Assembly (NCBI GenBank): GCA_039566865.1
Contig: CM076955.1
Coordinates: forward strand, 16,909,501 to 16,973,500
Direction: 5' to 3'
DNA length: 64,000 bases
Origin: Aurelia coerulea
Taxonomy: Eukaryota; Cnidaria; Scyphozoa; Semaeostomeae; Ulmaridae
Shown one piece after another: positions 11,119 to 22,700 of the stretch; positions within the stretch are counted from its first letter, which is position 1; each line of letters opens with the position of its first letter. The position numbers and the translations under genes are program-made. The notes below the pieces were generated by a model. It was not told the origin of the DNA, made no database searches, and was given only the letters and a program-made list of their open reading frames with translations.

Positions 11119-12025
11119 ACGTAGAGGGCTTCCAGCAACTGTTTTATCAGACAATGCCAAAACCTTTAAGGCAGCAGCAAAGGAGGTAAGAAGGCTGTTA
11201 CGTTCCCCAAGGTTAACAGAACATTTTTTATCACAGGGTGTCAAATGGAAAACAATCATAGAGCTTTCACCCTGGAAAGGAGGAATATGGGAACGTTTGA
11301 TCCGTAGTACAAAGCGTTGTTTGGTAAAAACAGTTGGTCGGTCGTTTCTCAGCTATTCCGAACTAGGTACAATCCTGGTAGAAATTGAAGCAGTTATCAA
11401 TTCACGCCCTCTTACATATGTTTTTGATGACAAGGATGGTATTTCTTACCCTCTCACTCCTTCACAGCTTATCAACGGCAGAAATTTAGAAATGTTACCG
11501 AATCAGCAACATCACGAGATTGTGAGCACATATGAGAGCTTATCTAGAAGAGGACGTTTCCATCGTAGACTTTTAACCCAGTTTTCTTCTAGGTGGAAAA
11601 ATGAATATCTTTTGAGTCTTTTAAAAGCATACAAGCCAAGAGATGGGAATAAAGAGCCAATCGTCGAAGTTGGTGACATTGTGGTTATGCGAAATGAACA
11701 CGAAAAACGAAGTTTTTGGAAGCTGGCGGAAATAATAGAGTTGTACAAAGGAGAAGATCAGTCGATACGTGCAGCGAAAATTCAGGTAGCAGGAGATGGT
11801 AAAAGGGTTTTAAATCGATCTTTAAAGCATTTAATTCCTCTTGAAATTCGCAGCCAGCGCGCGAAATTGAACGCAAATTCTGCACCAATGCTTATGGAAG
11901 CAGCGTCGCAGCAACCGCGCAATGAGCCGCCTAAACACACGCAGGGAACGCAGCATATTGCTAATAGGCCTCGGCGCAACGCAGCTCTAATTGGAGAACT
12001 TGCGAGACGCGATAATTTGAAGTAG
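11119..12025 (+). pseudogene. BEL/Pao integrase C-terminal half
   Basis: The frame resumes after the 9-bp duplication and stays open to the stop at 12023-12025. The catalytic Glu lies in WKGGIWERLI. AVINSRPLTYV, LTPSQLINGR and the C-terminal PIVEVGDIVVM/WKLAEIIEL segment follow, in normal BEL/Pao order. A basic, low-complexity tail ends the protein. Confidence 0.86.
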
Positions 12026-12150
12026 AAAGTACATTACATACAAAGACATTTGAACAATTTCAGACTTAGTATTTAGATTTTAGACGTATATTATGCTTTA
12101 TTGTAGTTGATTTATTGTTTGGTCACTGAAGTGAACCAATCCAGGGGAGT

Positions 12151-12375
12151 GTGTTGTAAAGATTACGTAATTTAGTTTCCAGACTCTTTATCGAATGGTC
12201 ACGTGCTGGTCACGCCCACTCTTTATATCAGTTAGACATTCTTTCACGACACGATTAACTAAATGAGCAGTTCGAGTAAAGTAGTGATTGCAGTTCGTCG
12301 CAGTATGGTCACGTAAAATTATCATTGTATTATAGTTATTCATTTTATTCATATTGTTCTGTATATATTTCAAAG
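12151..12375 (+). repeat. Candidate 3' LTR of the broken BEL/Pao element
   Basis: After the pol stop, a purine stretch CAGGGGAGTG precedes TGTTGTAAAGATTACG. The candidate LTR would end TATATATTTCA at about 12375. No partner LTR is present in the window, so the boundaries rest only on the TG/CA ends and the polypurine tract. Confidence 0.5.
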
Positions 12376-12904
12376 GAAACCCTGTCTCGTTTTTATGCTC
12401 GAACCTTTCGACACAACAATGAGCAAAACTACAAAACATTTTCGTGGAAGTTGTGGTCTGCATGAATTTTCTTCAACGTCACATAGCTGTATAATATGCC
12501 TAGCAGAGCCTGGAATTTTCTCGAGAACTTCCATCAGCCTGAAACCCTTGTTATTATGATATTCAATCGACGGAAGCGATTTGCGTACCATAATCAGCAA
12601 AAAGACTCCGGTTACGTAGCAGTGGCTATCGTGAAACAGAGAAAATCCCGCTGAAATCCAGAGACACTCCTGGACAAAAGTTATGAGACGGCAGAACGAT
12701 TGGACGCTTTCCCAAGCTCAAAGTGCCCCCCCCCCCCTAATCAATGTTGTTTGAGGTTGGAGCACGTCGACTGTCACCAACATGCATTCAGAAAATCATT
12801 GTTGAACAACATTGATACGGGGGGAGGGGGTTTGCAAATATAAAATCCATTTCATTATTGAAAATGCAATTCCACAGTTAAAAACGATACATAACCTTTT
12901 GTCC

Positions 12905-13211
12905 AGGATTGTGGCTTCCAATAGTGGAAAGAAGAGAATTTAATTGCATGAAAATGACTTTGAAAGCGATTCACAACGAGAATTGGCCATCCATTAACCG
13001 CATTGAAATAAAGAAGACCAGTTGTACTCATCGTAACAGTAACGAACTGAAGTTGAGAGCATCAATGATCAGGGATACCCTTCAAGCCACTGCCAGCAAG
13101 CTATTCAACAAACTCCCAACAGAAATCAGGGAACAGAAATCATTGACAACATTCTGTACAAAACTGAGAGCGGACTTAACAAGGCGTGCTAAAGGACGTC
13201 TCTGCCCTTAA
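12905..13211 (+). pseudogene. LINE protein C-terminal fragment
   Basis: The open frame contains WLPIVERREFN, then SKLFNKLPTEIREQKSLTTF and a stop at 13209-13211. This is the conserved end of CR1/Jockey-like LINE proteins. Only the 3' end was inserted, as is usual for 5'-truncated copies. Confidence 0.75.
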
Positions 13212-13381
13212 TCGACTTTTATAATATATATTAATGTTTAAGTTCTCTTTAGTTGCTGCCTAATTAATATTGTAAGTTAACATTTTCACAGATTGTAATA
13301 TCTTAGTTAAGAAGAGATCTACAAAGCATTTTTCTTTTATCCAGACAAAAATGCCTAAATTCAGAGTACACGTATTCGCAT

Positions 13382-13453
13382 GGTGAGATAGCTCAACTGG
13401 TAGAGCGTCTGTCATGAAAGCAGAAGGCTCCGAGTTCAAATCTCGGTCTCACC
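13382..13453 (+). tRNA. tRNA-like gene, anticodon position UGA, atypical A33
   Basis: The 72 nt fold into a perfect cloverleaf: acceptor GGTGAGA/TCTCACC, D stem GCTC/GAGC with GG in the loop, anticodon stem TCTGT/GCAGA, 5-nt variable loop and T stem CCGAG/CTCGG with loop TTCAAAT. T-runs downstream could end Pol III transcription. The anticodon loop reads CATGAAA, which puts TGA at 34-36 but A, not T, at 33. Serine tRNAs have a long variable arm and this one does not, so it may be a tRNA-derived SINE head or an altered gene. Confidence 0.65.
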
Positions 13454-13746
13454 TCAATTTTTCCATTTTTCTCCATTCGTCGAAAATTTTAGTATCAAAT
13501 TTTTCAATCTTAACATAGAGGTAGACGTCCCTGTCACTGTTTGTACGCATGACTTCGCTTCTTAACATTATTCTGAATTTATTATGAAGTTATTTTGCTA
13601 GGCGAGTCCGTCTGAGTACCGTTAGCACGGTTGAATGCTTCATTCTCCTTTTGAAATCTAATATGATTTGCGCTGGGACTGGTGTGGAACAGACCCACTT
13701 TCGACTAGGTCTGACCTAGTCTAGACCTTTCATCCGGGACTGTAGA

Positions 13747-14124
13747 CATTGGCTGCGGTCACACTAGGGTACCTCGTTGTATACCTTCAAAACAACGGGT
13801 TAACTACGCTGTGATATGTGACCGCATTTCGTTTTCACTTATAACGCTGTTACAGCGCTTTGGTCATGAGAGCTGATTCTATAAGAAAACAATCAGATGC
13901 AAAACAACGGGCAAAAGAAGGTCACAAGCTATGTTTTAGCGTTGCTTTGGAGAATGAACCAATCGCAGCCTTGCGCAGTTGTCACATGATACATCATATC
14001 ACTGTGTGACCGGGTGTCATTGTACCGTTATATTGCCGTACTTTTTGGCGACAAAAACAAATTGCAAGAAAGTGCAGCAATTCACATAACAACGGGAAAA
14101 TACAGTAGTGTGACCGCAGCCATT
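13747..14124. mobile_element. MITE with GGCTGCGGTCACACT ends, about 378 bp
   Basis: The left end reads TTGGCTGCGGTCACACTA and the right end TAGTGTGACCGCAGCCA, a near-perfect inverted repeat. Internal GTGTGACCG phrases repeat. The target duplication is unclear (possibly ATT), so the superfamily is not assigned. Confidence 0.7.
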
Positions 14125-14375
14125 GCTTCCTTATTAGGCAAATTAATACGTGTGAGTGAGAAATGAATGTTTGGGTGTTGTCGAGAGTTATGCAGGAGAG
14201 ATTCCAGAATTATGATTAGAGAGAGACTAGGCAACACAGTTTTATGAATTTATGTATGAATTTGATGGAAAGAAACGAAAAGAGTATAGTTATAGACGTG
14301 TTGCATTCTTTTGAGTTGATACTTACGGTGGCTGGTTATCAAGAGTGAAGTTTATGGCTGCAGTACTCCATTTCA

Positions 14376-14397
14376 TGGTGCCGTGACCCGGGATTCG
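14376..14397 (+). promoter_or_regulatory. Primer-binding site of the second BEL element
   Basis: TGGTGCCGTGACCCGGGATT (continuing CG) is complementary to a tRNA 3' end including CCA and T-arm. It sits immediately after the LTR end CA. Confidence 0.72.
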
Positions 14398-14431
14398 TGC
14401 CCTGTGTTCTGTTTGGTGAAGTTTTGGCCTG

Positions 14432-15060
14432 TTGTTGTTTATTAGTTCGAAAAACAGGAAGATTTGTGAGACCTTGAGCAGTCAATATTATGGAGAAATT
14501 TATGATCTTGTGGACATTGACGAAACCTTACACAAGTTGAAAATGTCGGAAGATATAAGAAAAATTGTTAAACGAAATGGGTTACGCGTTATAGTTCATG
14601 AAATTTGCAAAGAAGCTCTGTCGCTTTTGCCCTCGGAAGGGAAGTTATCATCTGAAATCATACCCAAAATTAACTCCCTTAAAATTTCCATGTAAAAGTA
14701 TACTGGTGAAATTGATGATTTAGATGAACACATTTTACTCGTTATCAAGAAGGATGATTTACCGAAGGAGCTGGAAGAAAATTGCAAATTTGATCTTGAA
14801 TACAAGGAAGCTTTGATAAAAATCGAAGATGCCCTTGTCATCACGCCTCAGGAGGCATCAAATCACCTTCGTCGATTTCTGAAACTGACAGCCAGAGAAC
14901 AAAAGGAAACAGGTCAGATTACCAAAGCTCGAATTACCAACATTTCATGGTGACCCTGTTAATTGGCCACCATTTTGAGATGCGTTTGATGCAGCGGTAA
15001 ATAAAGATGAAGACCTTACAGATGGACAAACATTTGTGCTGAAGAAGAGAGGCTGAAGAC
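14432..15060 (+). pseudogene. BEL/Pao gag-like gene, broken
   Basis: Two blocks of frame hold charged helical sequence (LKMSEDIRKIVKRNG; YKEALIKIEDALVITPQEAS). They are followed by LELPTFHGDPVNWPPF and then DAFDAAVNKDEDLT, the signature found near the middle of BEL/Pao gag (DUF1759-type). Stop codons at 14693-14695 and within the WPPF segment, plus a frame change near 14930, show it is a pseudogene. Confidence 0.72.
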
Positions 15061-15230
15061 AATGATAGCCCTGGAATCGAGGTTGAGAGGTTATGAGAAA
15101 GGGCCTAACCATGTTTTGACATCACACAAACATTTTGCAAAAGAATTTTCAACTTTGAACTTAAGTTTTACTTTTGAAAAGGATTATATATTGAATATCT
15201 TGAATTGTTCTTGAAATGACTTGTCTTTTG

Positions 15231-16702
15231 CGGAATCAGTCCTTGCATGCATTCCACCACAAATGTTTTTGTATCAAAGACGAGGAAAAGGAGCACATGC
15301 ACGCTTATTTTAGAGATGTGGCACGACTTTATCATTCTAACCATATTTTCATTATATTCGATTAATCAGGACCATGGCCGTGCGCCTTTTATTCTATTTG
15401 AAAGCAAAAACCTGAAAATTAAAGTTTACAGGTGCTTTGGAAAATGTCCATTATACAAATCATGGCTAGGCCCTTTTTCAAAACCTCTGGTTTTGGGTGC
15501 ACTGTAAATTTTGACTTTGCAAACTTGTATCTCCGGTGTTTGGTGTACGATGTTTAAATGCAAGGTATGTGCATCTAAGTTGAAGATTGATACATTTAGC
15601 TGTGAACTCGGAGAGTAAATCTTATCGTTTTATTCCTATTTCCAATCAAAAGGGGGTACTTTTTTCTGAGACATCCGGTATAAGAACCATTTGGCCATTT
15701 TTTGAAAGCTGAAACATATAATTTTCTGTTGAGTTTATCGCTGTTTAAATTTGGGAATTTTTAGGAAACCACGAGGTTCCTTAAAATTGACGCTAAATTT
15801 TAAATGTTTTACTCTTCTCTTTACTATTCTTCAATGTTATCCTAATTTCTAAAAAGACTTGTCCAAATAGCCCAGCAAACACAATTAAAGTACTTTTAGA
15901 GACCTGAGAATGTAATTCACAAACTTGAAAGATTTTCCAAATCTTAGATGTTGCAAGTCGGTAAAACTTAGTTATGAAGAACACAGTCGTTCTAGCCCAT
16001 TGGTAGTGAACATGTCAATTTTGTCAAGTTTTGGTCCGTTATGGAAGTTTTCCGCTTTGAAATTAAATGCATCTCGGACAGTTAGGCAGTTTCTTTGATG
16101 GCATTTTCAAATTGGTTCAATCATTCTTTCGAAACCAGAGGCAATAATCTTCGTTTCTCCAACTCTGTACATTTCAATGTCAATCTTGACATAACGCATT
16201 GCTGCGGTATCTGGGGTAGCATACCTCCTTACCAGTGGTAGCAGTTAGATTTCTGGTAATTCGAGTAACTCGTCTTCAAAGAATGAAACTTGAAGCTTTC
16301 TTTTCCACTAAGAAAAGGGCTACTTATGTTTTCCAACAGTAACTATCACTGTAAAGTTAGACAACAGTAGAGCAAAGGTGAAGAAAACATGCAAAAATTG
16401 GATATAGCTTTGAGAACCCCCTGGTTTCCTAGTATTTGTCAAATTTGAACTGCAATACACTCAAAAGAAAATTACATGACTCTAGTCTCAAATGATACCT
16501 AAATGGTTAACATATATCAACTATTTCCCGACTTATTCAAATTTAAAAGTCGGACATTTTTTGAGACACCTTGTAGAACTTATTTTTCTTTTCTTTCTCT
16601 TTCTTTTGGCTCTGGTACCCAGGGTAATTTCGCACTGAAAGTACTGTGTCAAATATGAGCTGCAACACCGTATAAGGCAATCGGGTAGAAATAGAAGCTT
16701 AC
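15231..16702. other. Non-coding stretch, probably KATNIP intron
   Basis: No gene is recognised. Near 15670 the phrase GACATCCGGTATAAG resembles the end of a mariner-type MITE, and a related GAGACACCTTGTAG lies near 16560, but no paired ends or TA duplication could be established. Confidence 0.35.
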
Positions 16703-19700
16703 CTTTCCCCAGCCTCTTCTGGCTTGCTTAGATGGTGCTGTCCAGGCTCTTGAATCACTATGCAAAAATGATATCAAAACTTGATGTAAGCATTAACAAG
16801 GACAGATAACGTTACAATAGAACTCGCTACTTTTCATTGACACCTAGATACAAAGCAATTTGTGATTGCAGACAAAGAGAATTCCATGCTCCGTTGGTCA
16901 AGACGTAAACAAAAACAAAGCGAACCGCGAAAATTGCCTTGAAACTTGGGTCGCTAGCGCGCTCGTTGTGCATTCCAAAAATGGTTTTTAAGAACAAATA
17001 TTAGCACATATCGAAAGAAGAAGGATATATCTATACTTCTGCCTCGGGCATTTTATTCTTTTCGTACAGAAGCTGAGCAGTAAGTGTTTTAATTACACCT
17101 AAAAAGTAAGAGAATTTGAAGACCCTCCCAGTTGGCTTCTGCACAAAATAAATAAAATGCCCGAGGCAGAAGTTTATATATATCCTTCTTCTTTCGATAT
17201 GTGCTAATATTTGCGCTTAAAAACCATTTTTGGAATGCACAACGAGCGCGCTAGCAACCCGAGTTTCAGGGCAATTTTTGCGGCTCGCTTTGTTTTTGTT
17301 TATGTCTTGACCAACCGAGCATGGAATTTCCTTTGTCTGCAATCACAAATTGCTTTGTATCTACGTGTCAATGAAAAGTAGCGAGTTCTATTGTAACATT
17401 ATCTGTCCTTGTTTGCATTAGATATATTGGGTAAGTAAAAGACAATTCCAATTTGAAATGATCATTTTGGTAAATATATGATGTTCAAATCCATTTCAAA
17501 TTCACCTGACTGAAATCGGCTTCAATACGTTTTAACACGTGTAATCCTCTTGCGAGGATGATAATGTTTTTATGCCCCAAAGGATAACACATTCATCCTC
17601 CCACAGGAATAACTCACGCAAAAATCAAAACATGTCAGTGCTTTATAGACTCACGAGATAGTCCCAGTTATTGCAACAACAACGACGACGACAACAACAA
17701 CAACATTTTTGCTAAAACTGGGATTTGTGGACTTTCGCATAATAAATTGGGACGAAAAGAAAGAAAGAGGGCACCGCACCAATTTTTCTATTCGCATTGA
17801 AACGAGGTTAAAGAGAAGTCATAGCAACTTTCAATTTGAGCGCTGTAAATTTTGACCATGCTTGAAGAAACAGGCATCACTCTCTCAATTTTGGAATTGA
17901 TAATCTCCCTCGGTACGGAATAGTTAGTTTCATGCTTGTAATTGCATTTCTCTTTCCGTTTCCATCCCAAAAATCTGAGATCTCTCAACAAATCGTCCGC
18001 CTTACTACATAGACGACCTTAAGATGCCACAACGAGAGAATACAATGCGACGCAAAGAAGTATGCGAGCCGTTGATGCAACGAGAAACCGATGCAGATCA
18101 CGCACAACTAATGATGGCCAACTAATGGAATCTTTCACAAAAATCAGTAACAGTTTGTTATGCATATTAGATAGAAATAAAGTAAAATATCATTAACCTC
18201 AGCGCTTAGATCATCGTTACCTTTCCTGTATTCATTTTCTCCACAAAATAACCCTCTGTCATTGCCTGTTCTATAAATCCGAGTTACTAGTGATAATATT
18301 GTGCTGTTGAGCGCACCAAATTCAGTTCAGAGGATGTCAGCTTTTAAAACAACTCAAAAAGATTGCAAAAACTTATTGCATGAGTTAGTAGCGTTTAGAA
18401 AGTGGCCCGTTTTCCTGATACACCCGGTAGATCAAATTTCAAACGTAAATGTATGATAATAATACGAGAAAAAATTTACAGACTGTTATATTGACATGTA
18501 TTACATTTACAAGTTGGTCCATCCCATTTTTTAATCATTGTTTTTAAACTATTTAGGTTTTCAGCTGATTTTAATCCATTTGGTAGACAATTCCAGATCT
18601 GTGGTCCATTCTGTAGAGTTATAGAACCACATCTACACCATCAAATAGGCAAGAAATGTTCAAACATTGATGGGGATACACAGGAAGCCAGAATGTTTCC
18701 AGCACTGACGATCCGACTAATGAAACAATGAAAATCAGATAGCATAGGTTCCAAATCTTTAACTCAGCGTAAAAAGGTGGGTGTAAAATTCAATGACCTA
18801 TTTCTTCTGATTGAATGGCTTGAAAGAAGCTTTAGATTCTTATCTATAATCCTACCGTTGGACTTTCCAGAAATCTTGAATATTTTTCAAAATTACAGTG
18901 TATTTTAAATTTCAGCTCATTTGAGGATGCACAGTGATCCAGAGCAGTACAGAAATACCAAAAAACGAATTTTGAAAAATGATTTTGGCTCTATTTTTAC
19001 TCCAAAGATAACACATGGATTAGTTTAACACAAAAAACCTCATTCTAATCGGAGTTATACTCGTAGAGCTAAAAATTCATAAAGTTAACGTAAACAAATG
19101 AAATGCAACATTTAGTCAATTTCAGGATGAAATCCACTATTGCCTGCAATAAAGTAAATTTTCAAATGTCAGTAGAATCACTTTGCCATATCGGATCTTT
19201 ACAAACTTTTTTTTACTTGAATGAGAAACACTTTGACTATATTGTGACTTAAAAGATAAATTTTCGCGATTTTCGTTCCTTTCAATTTTTGCGAATGCCG
19301 AGATGTACTTTTTGTGAATGCTTAGGCCTGAAAATTGTTCATATTTTGAAATTTGAGTTAAAAACATGAAATACATGTCAAAACATGTCTTCACAACATA
19401 CTTTGTCGTTAAATTTGAAGCATTGGCTGCACTTTTACCAAAGGTTTCGTACATATTCGTACCCAAAAATTTTTCCTGCAATTTTCTTCTTTTCTGGTAT
19501 TCTCGGGGAAATTGGCAACTTTCTGCAACAATTGTCATATGATATGAAATGTGTTTCTGAAGTTGTGATATACGTAAAACTGTGGATGAACCAAATGAAG
19601 ATATACTTGCAGACAATCTAAATGCCCTTGTATGCTACTTTTATCAGCATATTGTACTCATTTTGTTCGTGAGCAGCGTTCAAAATTCCAAAATTATGAA

Positions 19701-22700
19701 TGGAGATATGGAAACTAACAAGAAAAGAACAGATAAATTTTTGAACATATACTGTAACCGTTTCAGTCAGCAAATATACATGGAATTTATGACCATTTAA
19801 TTCTTGGTTAAATTATCGAGAATTTACGGTTTAAAACTTTCTGATGTCCTTTGGCTATATCTCTACAATAGTACCCATTAACTATTTGTATACAGTTTCA
19901 GCCTCATTAAATTTTTGAGCCGTTTCTTCGTCCAATTGTATATCTTTTCATGTAAATCAAATTTTTGTCCTTTCATCCCGCAAATCGTGTTCGTAAGTTA
20001 CCGGGGGAGTTAGAAAGCACGCAGTAAATAAGGCAGCGCTGAATAAAGCAAACCTTCATTAGAAACTGTCTCACATAAATGGAAATGTTTTACTTCAAAA
20101 ACTGCTTTCGAAAAAAACATGGTGCAGCTAAAGCTACTCGAAAATTTTTGCTCTGGAGAAGTTTCAACCAACAACTGCTTGGGTTTGGTCTGAAATAATT
20201 TAATAATTAATAGATGTTACTATAAAAGCTTCTTTGCTGATTGCAGAAATCGAACACAAAAAGAGAAGTCACTTCATATTGACCTATTTTTATATTTCTC
20301 TAATTATCAATTCCCTAGAGACATATTTTGCAAAACTTACAAATCAAATGAAACCATACAAATTGAGCTTTCAGAGCATCATTATTCAATTTATTTCCGC
20401 TCAGAGCTTTTGTTCCGGAGAGTGTCAGTCTTGAAGTAACCCTTTGTTTTGATGCACCCTATGTATCACCATTGCATGTTACGATTTTAAAACACTGCCT
20501 CGCGAACAAAATGAGTATAATAGGCTGATAAAAGTAGCATAAAAGGGCATTTAGATTGTCTGCAAGTATATCTTCATTTGGTTCATCCACGGTTTTACGT
20601 ATATCACAACTTCAGAAACACATTTCATATCATATGACAATTGTTGCAGAAAGTTGCCAATTTTCCCGAAAATACCAGAAAAGAAGAAAATTGCATGAAA
20701 AATTTTTGGGTACGAATATGTACGAAACCTTTGGTAAAAGTGCAGCCAATGCTTCAAATTTAACGACAAAGTATGTTGTGAAGACATGTTTTGACATGTA
20801 TTTCATGTTTTTAACTCAAATTTCAAAATATGAACAATTTTCAGGCCTAAGCATTCACAAAAAGTACATCTCGGCATTCGCAAAAATTGAAAGGAACGAA
20901 AATCGCGAAAATTTATCTTTTAAGTCACAATATAGTCAAAGTGTTTCTCATTCAAGTAAAAAAAAGTTTGTAAAGATCCGATATGGCAAAGTGATTCTAC
21001 TGACATTTGAAAATTTACTTTATTGCAGGCAATAGTGGATTTCATCCTGAAATTGACTAAATGTTGCATTTCATTTGTTTACGTTAACTTTGTGAATTTT
21101 TAGCTCTACGAGTACAACTTCGATTAGAATGAAGTTTTTTGTGTTAAACTAATCCATGTGTTATCTTTGGAGTAAAAATAGAGCAAAAATCATTTTTCAA
21201 AATTTGTTTTTTGGTATTTCTGGACTATTTTCTCATTTCTGGATCAATGTGGGATGTGACGTCATCAAATTTCTAAATCATAAACCAGATGAGTGACAGA
21301 ATTTTGCTTGATGCCATATTGTAGGCATTCATAAACTATGGTTTTCTTCGACACTACTTCATGTTGCGTCAAACGGTTTAGAAATTACGATGGTTTTAAG
21401 TTTTTTTGAAAAGTTTTCTTGAATTCTTGAAAAGAAGAAAAACATTATAACTCTGAAAATATTAAAGATTTCAGAAAATTCCAACGGTAGAATTATAGAG
21501 AAATAGCTAAAGTTTCTTTGAAGTCATTCAGTTCAAAGAAATAGGTCACTCAATTTTACACCAGCCTTTTTAAAGATTTGGAACCTAATGCTAAATCAGA
21601 TTACTTACTTTTCAAAGACAGTGGCTTCTTCTAACGTTAGCTCTTCTCTGTTGTTGCTCTCAACTGAAAAATTATAAATCTCATTTTAGCAACGAGATGT
21701 GCCCTTCAAAGCACCTGTAACTACTAGTGCTGCAGAATATTGAATAGATTCTAGTTTTTCCTGTTAAGGCATGGTACCGTTTTGATACTTTGATACATTA
21801 CCTGTAGGGGCATGGTACTTTTTTGATGGCGGCTTACAATACCTTGTTTCTAGGCTCCAACTTCACGGATCTTTTCCTTTTTATCTTATTCTGACCCCCT
21901 AAATGTGTGCTTCAAGGCAATGTTAAGCATGTTTGAATATTTTGCATATTTTTGGGACCGTTTTTAGACAATTGAACAATGGTACCACTCTGAAAAATTT
22001 CTGACTTCAAAAATCAATCGTAAAATTCAGACCTGAAGACAAAAAATGTATGTTTCGCTATATACTGTAATCACCGTGAAGGGGTGATTTTCTAACGGAG
22101 AACTTCAAAAAGATAAGCTGTTGTCTATGATATCCGCACAAATTGTGAAAAAGGAGTTTTATTTATACTATTTCAAGTTTCAACTGTTAAAAAGATCAAT
22201 CTACTTTACCCATTATGAAAACAAAAGGTACATTTCTTCCGTCTGTTGTTATTCGTATTCGTAAGTAAATCACACTTAACATGTCAGTTATGTTTCATGT
22301 AGCTGCTAGACTGTAAGACGAAAAACATTTTTCTTGCACTAAAAGATGGGATGTGACTCATAAATTCGTGCATCGTTTTGGCTAATGTTATTGCCGATTT
22401 CCACTCTCATAAACTCGCAACAATGGCAACGAATGTATATGACTTGTCTGAAATCCTGAATGGCTGCAATAAAGCTAGTAATAAATTGAAGAAGGATAAA
22501 TGATTGAGAACTGACTGAAGAAATGTATTTTTTCTATTCCCTTCGCTAGTTTCACCTCGCCTATCTGTACCTAGGCCCATTTTTCCAAACGGTCACCCCC
22601 ACCTGCTTGCAATCTCTACGAAGTGTGCAACAGATTCCAAGAACAGTATTTGTGCAATACGAGAGAACTGATGCAAAGAGACAATGTTTACTTTGGAGAA

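Larger units (their letters stand above)
5875..12375 (+). mobile_element. BEL/Pao LTR retrotransposon, broken by nested insertions
   Basis: Pieces of one pol gene appear in order on the plus strand: RT start (5880-5958), RT palm (8140-8886), RNase H and integrase (8859-10279) and integrase C-terminus (11119-12025), then a candidate 3' LTR (12151-12375). The 5' part (LTR, gag, protease and RT start) is missing. Two insertions with target duplications (5959-8139 and 10280-11118) split the RT and the integrase. Besides these there is a frame change near 8860. It is therefore dead. Confidence 0.88.
14150..15230 (+). mobile_element. 5' end of a second BEL/Pao element (LTR end, PBS, gag)
   Basis: A candidate LTR of about 225 bp ends CTCCATTTCA at 14375 and is followed directly by a primer-binding site and a broken gag. 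The copy fades out after gag at about 15230. Its LTR is not similar to the candidate LTR at 12151-12375, so it belongs to another BEL family. Confidence 0.65.

Noticed and set aside
16020..16200. Minus-strand frame resembling a further KATNIP exon (RYVKIDIEMYRVGE)
   Set aside because: It does not follow a proper acceptor in the right phase and does not match the region expected after GWGK.
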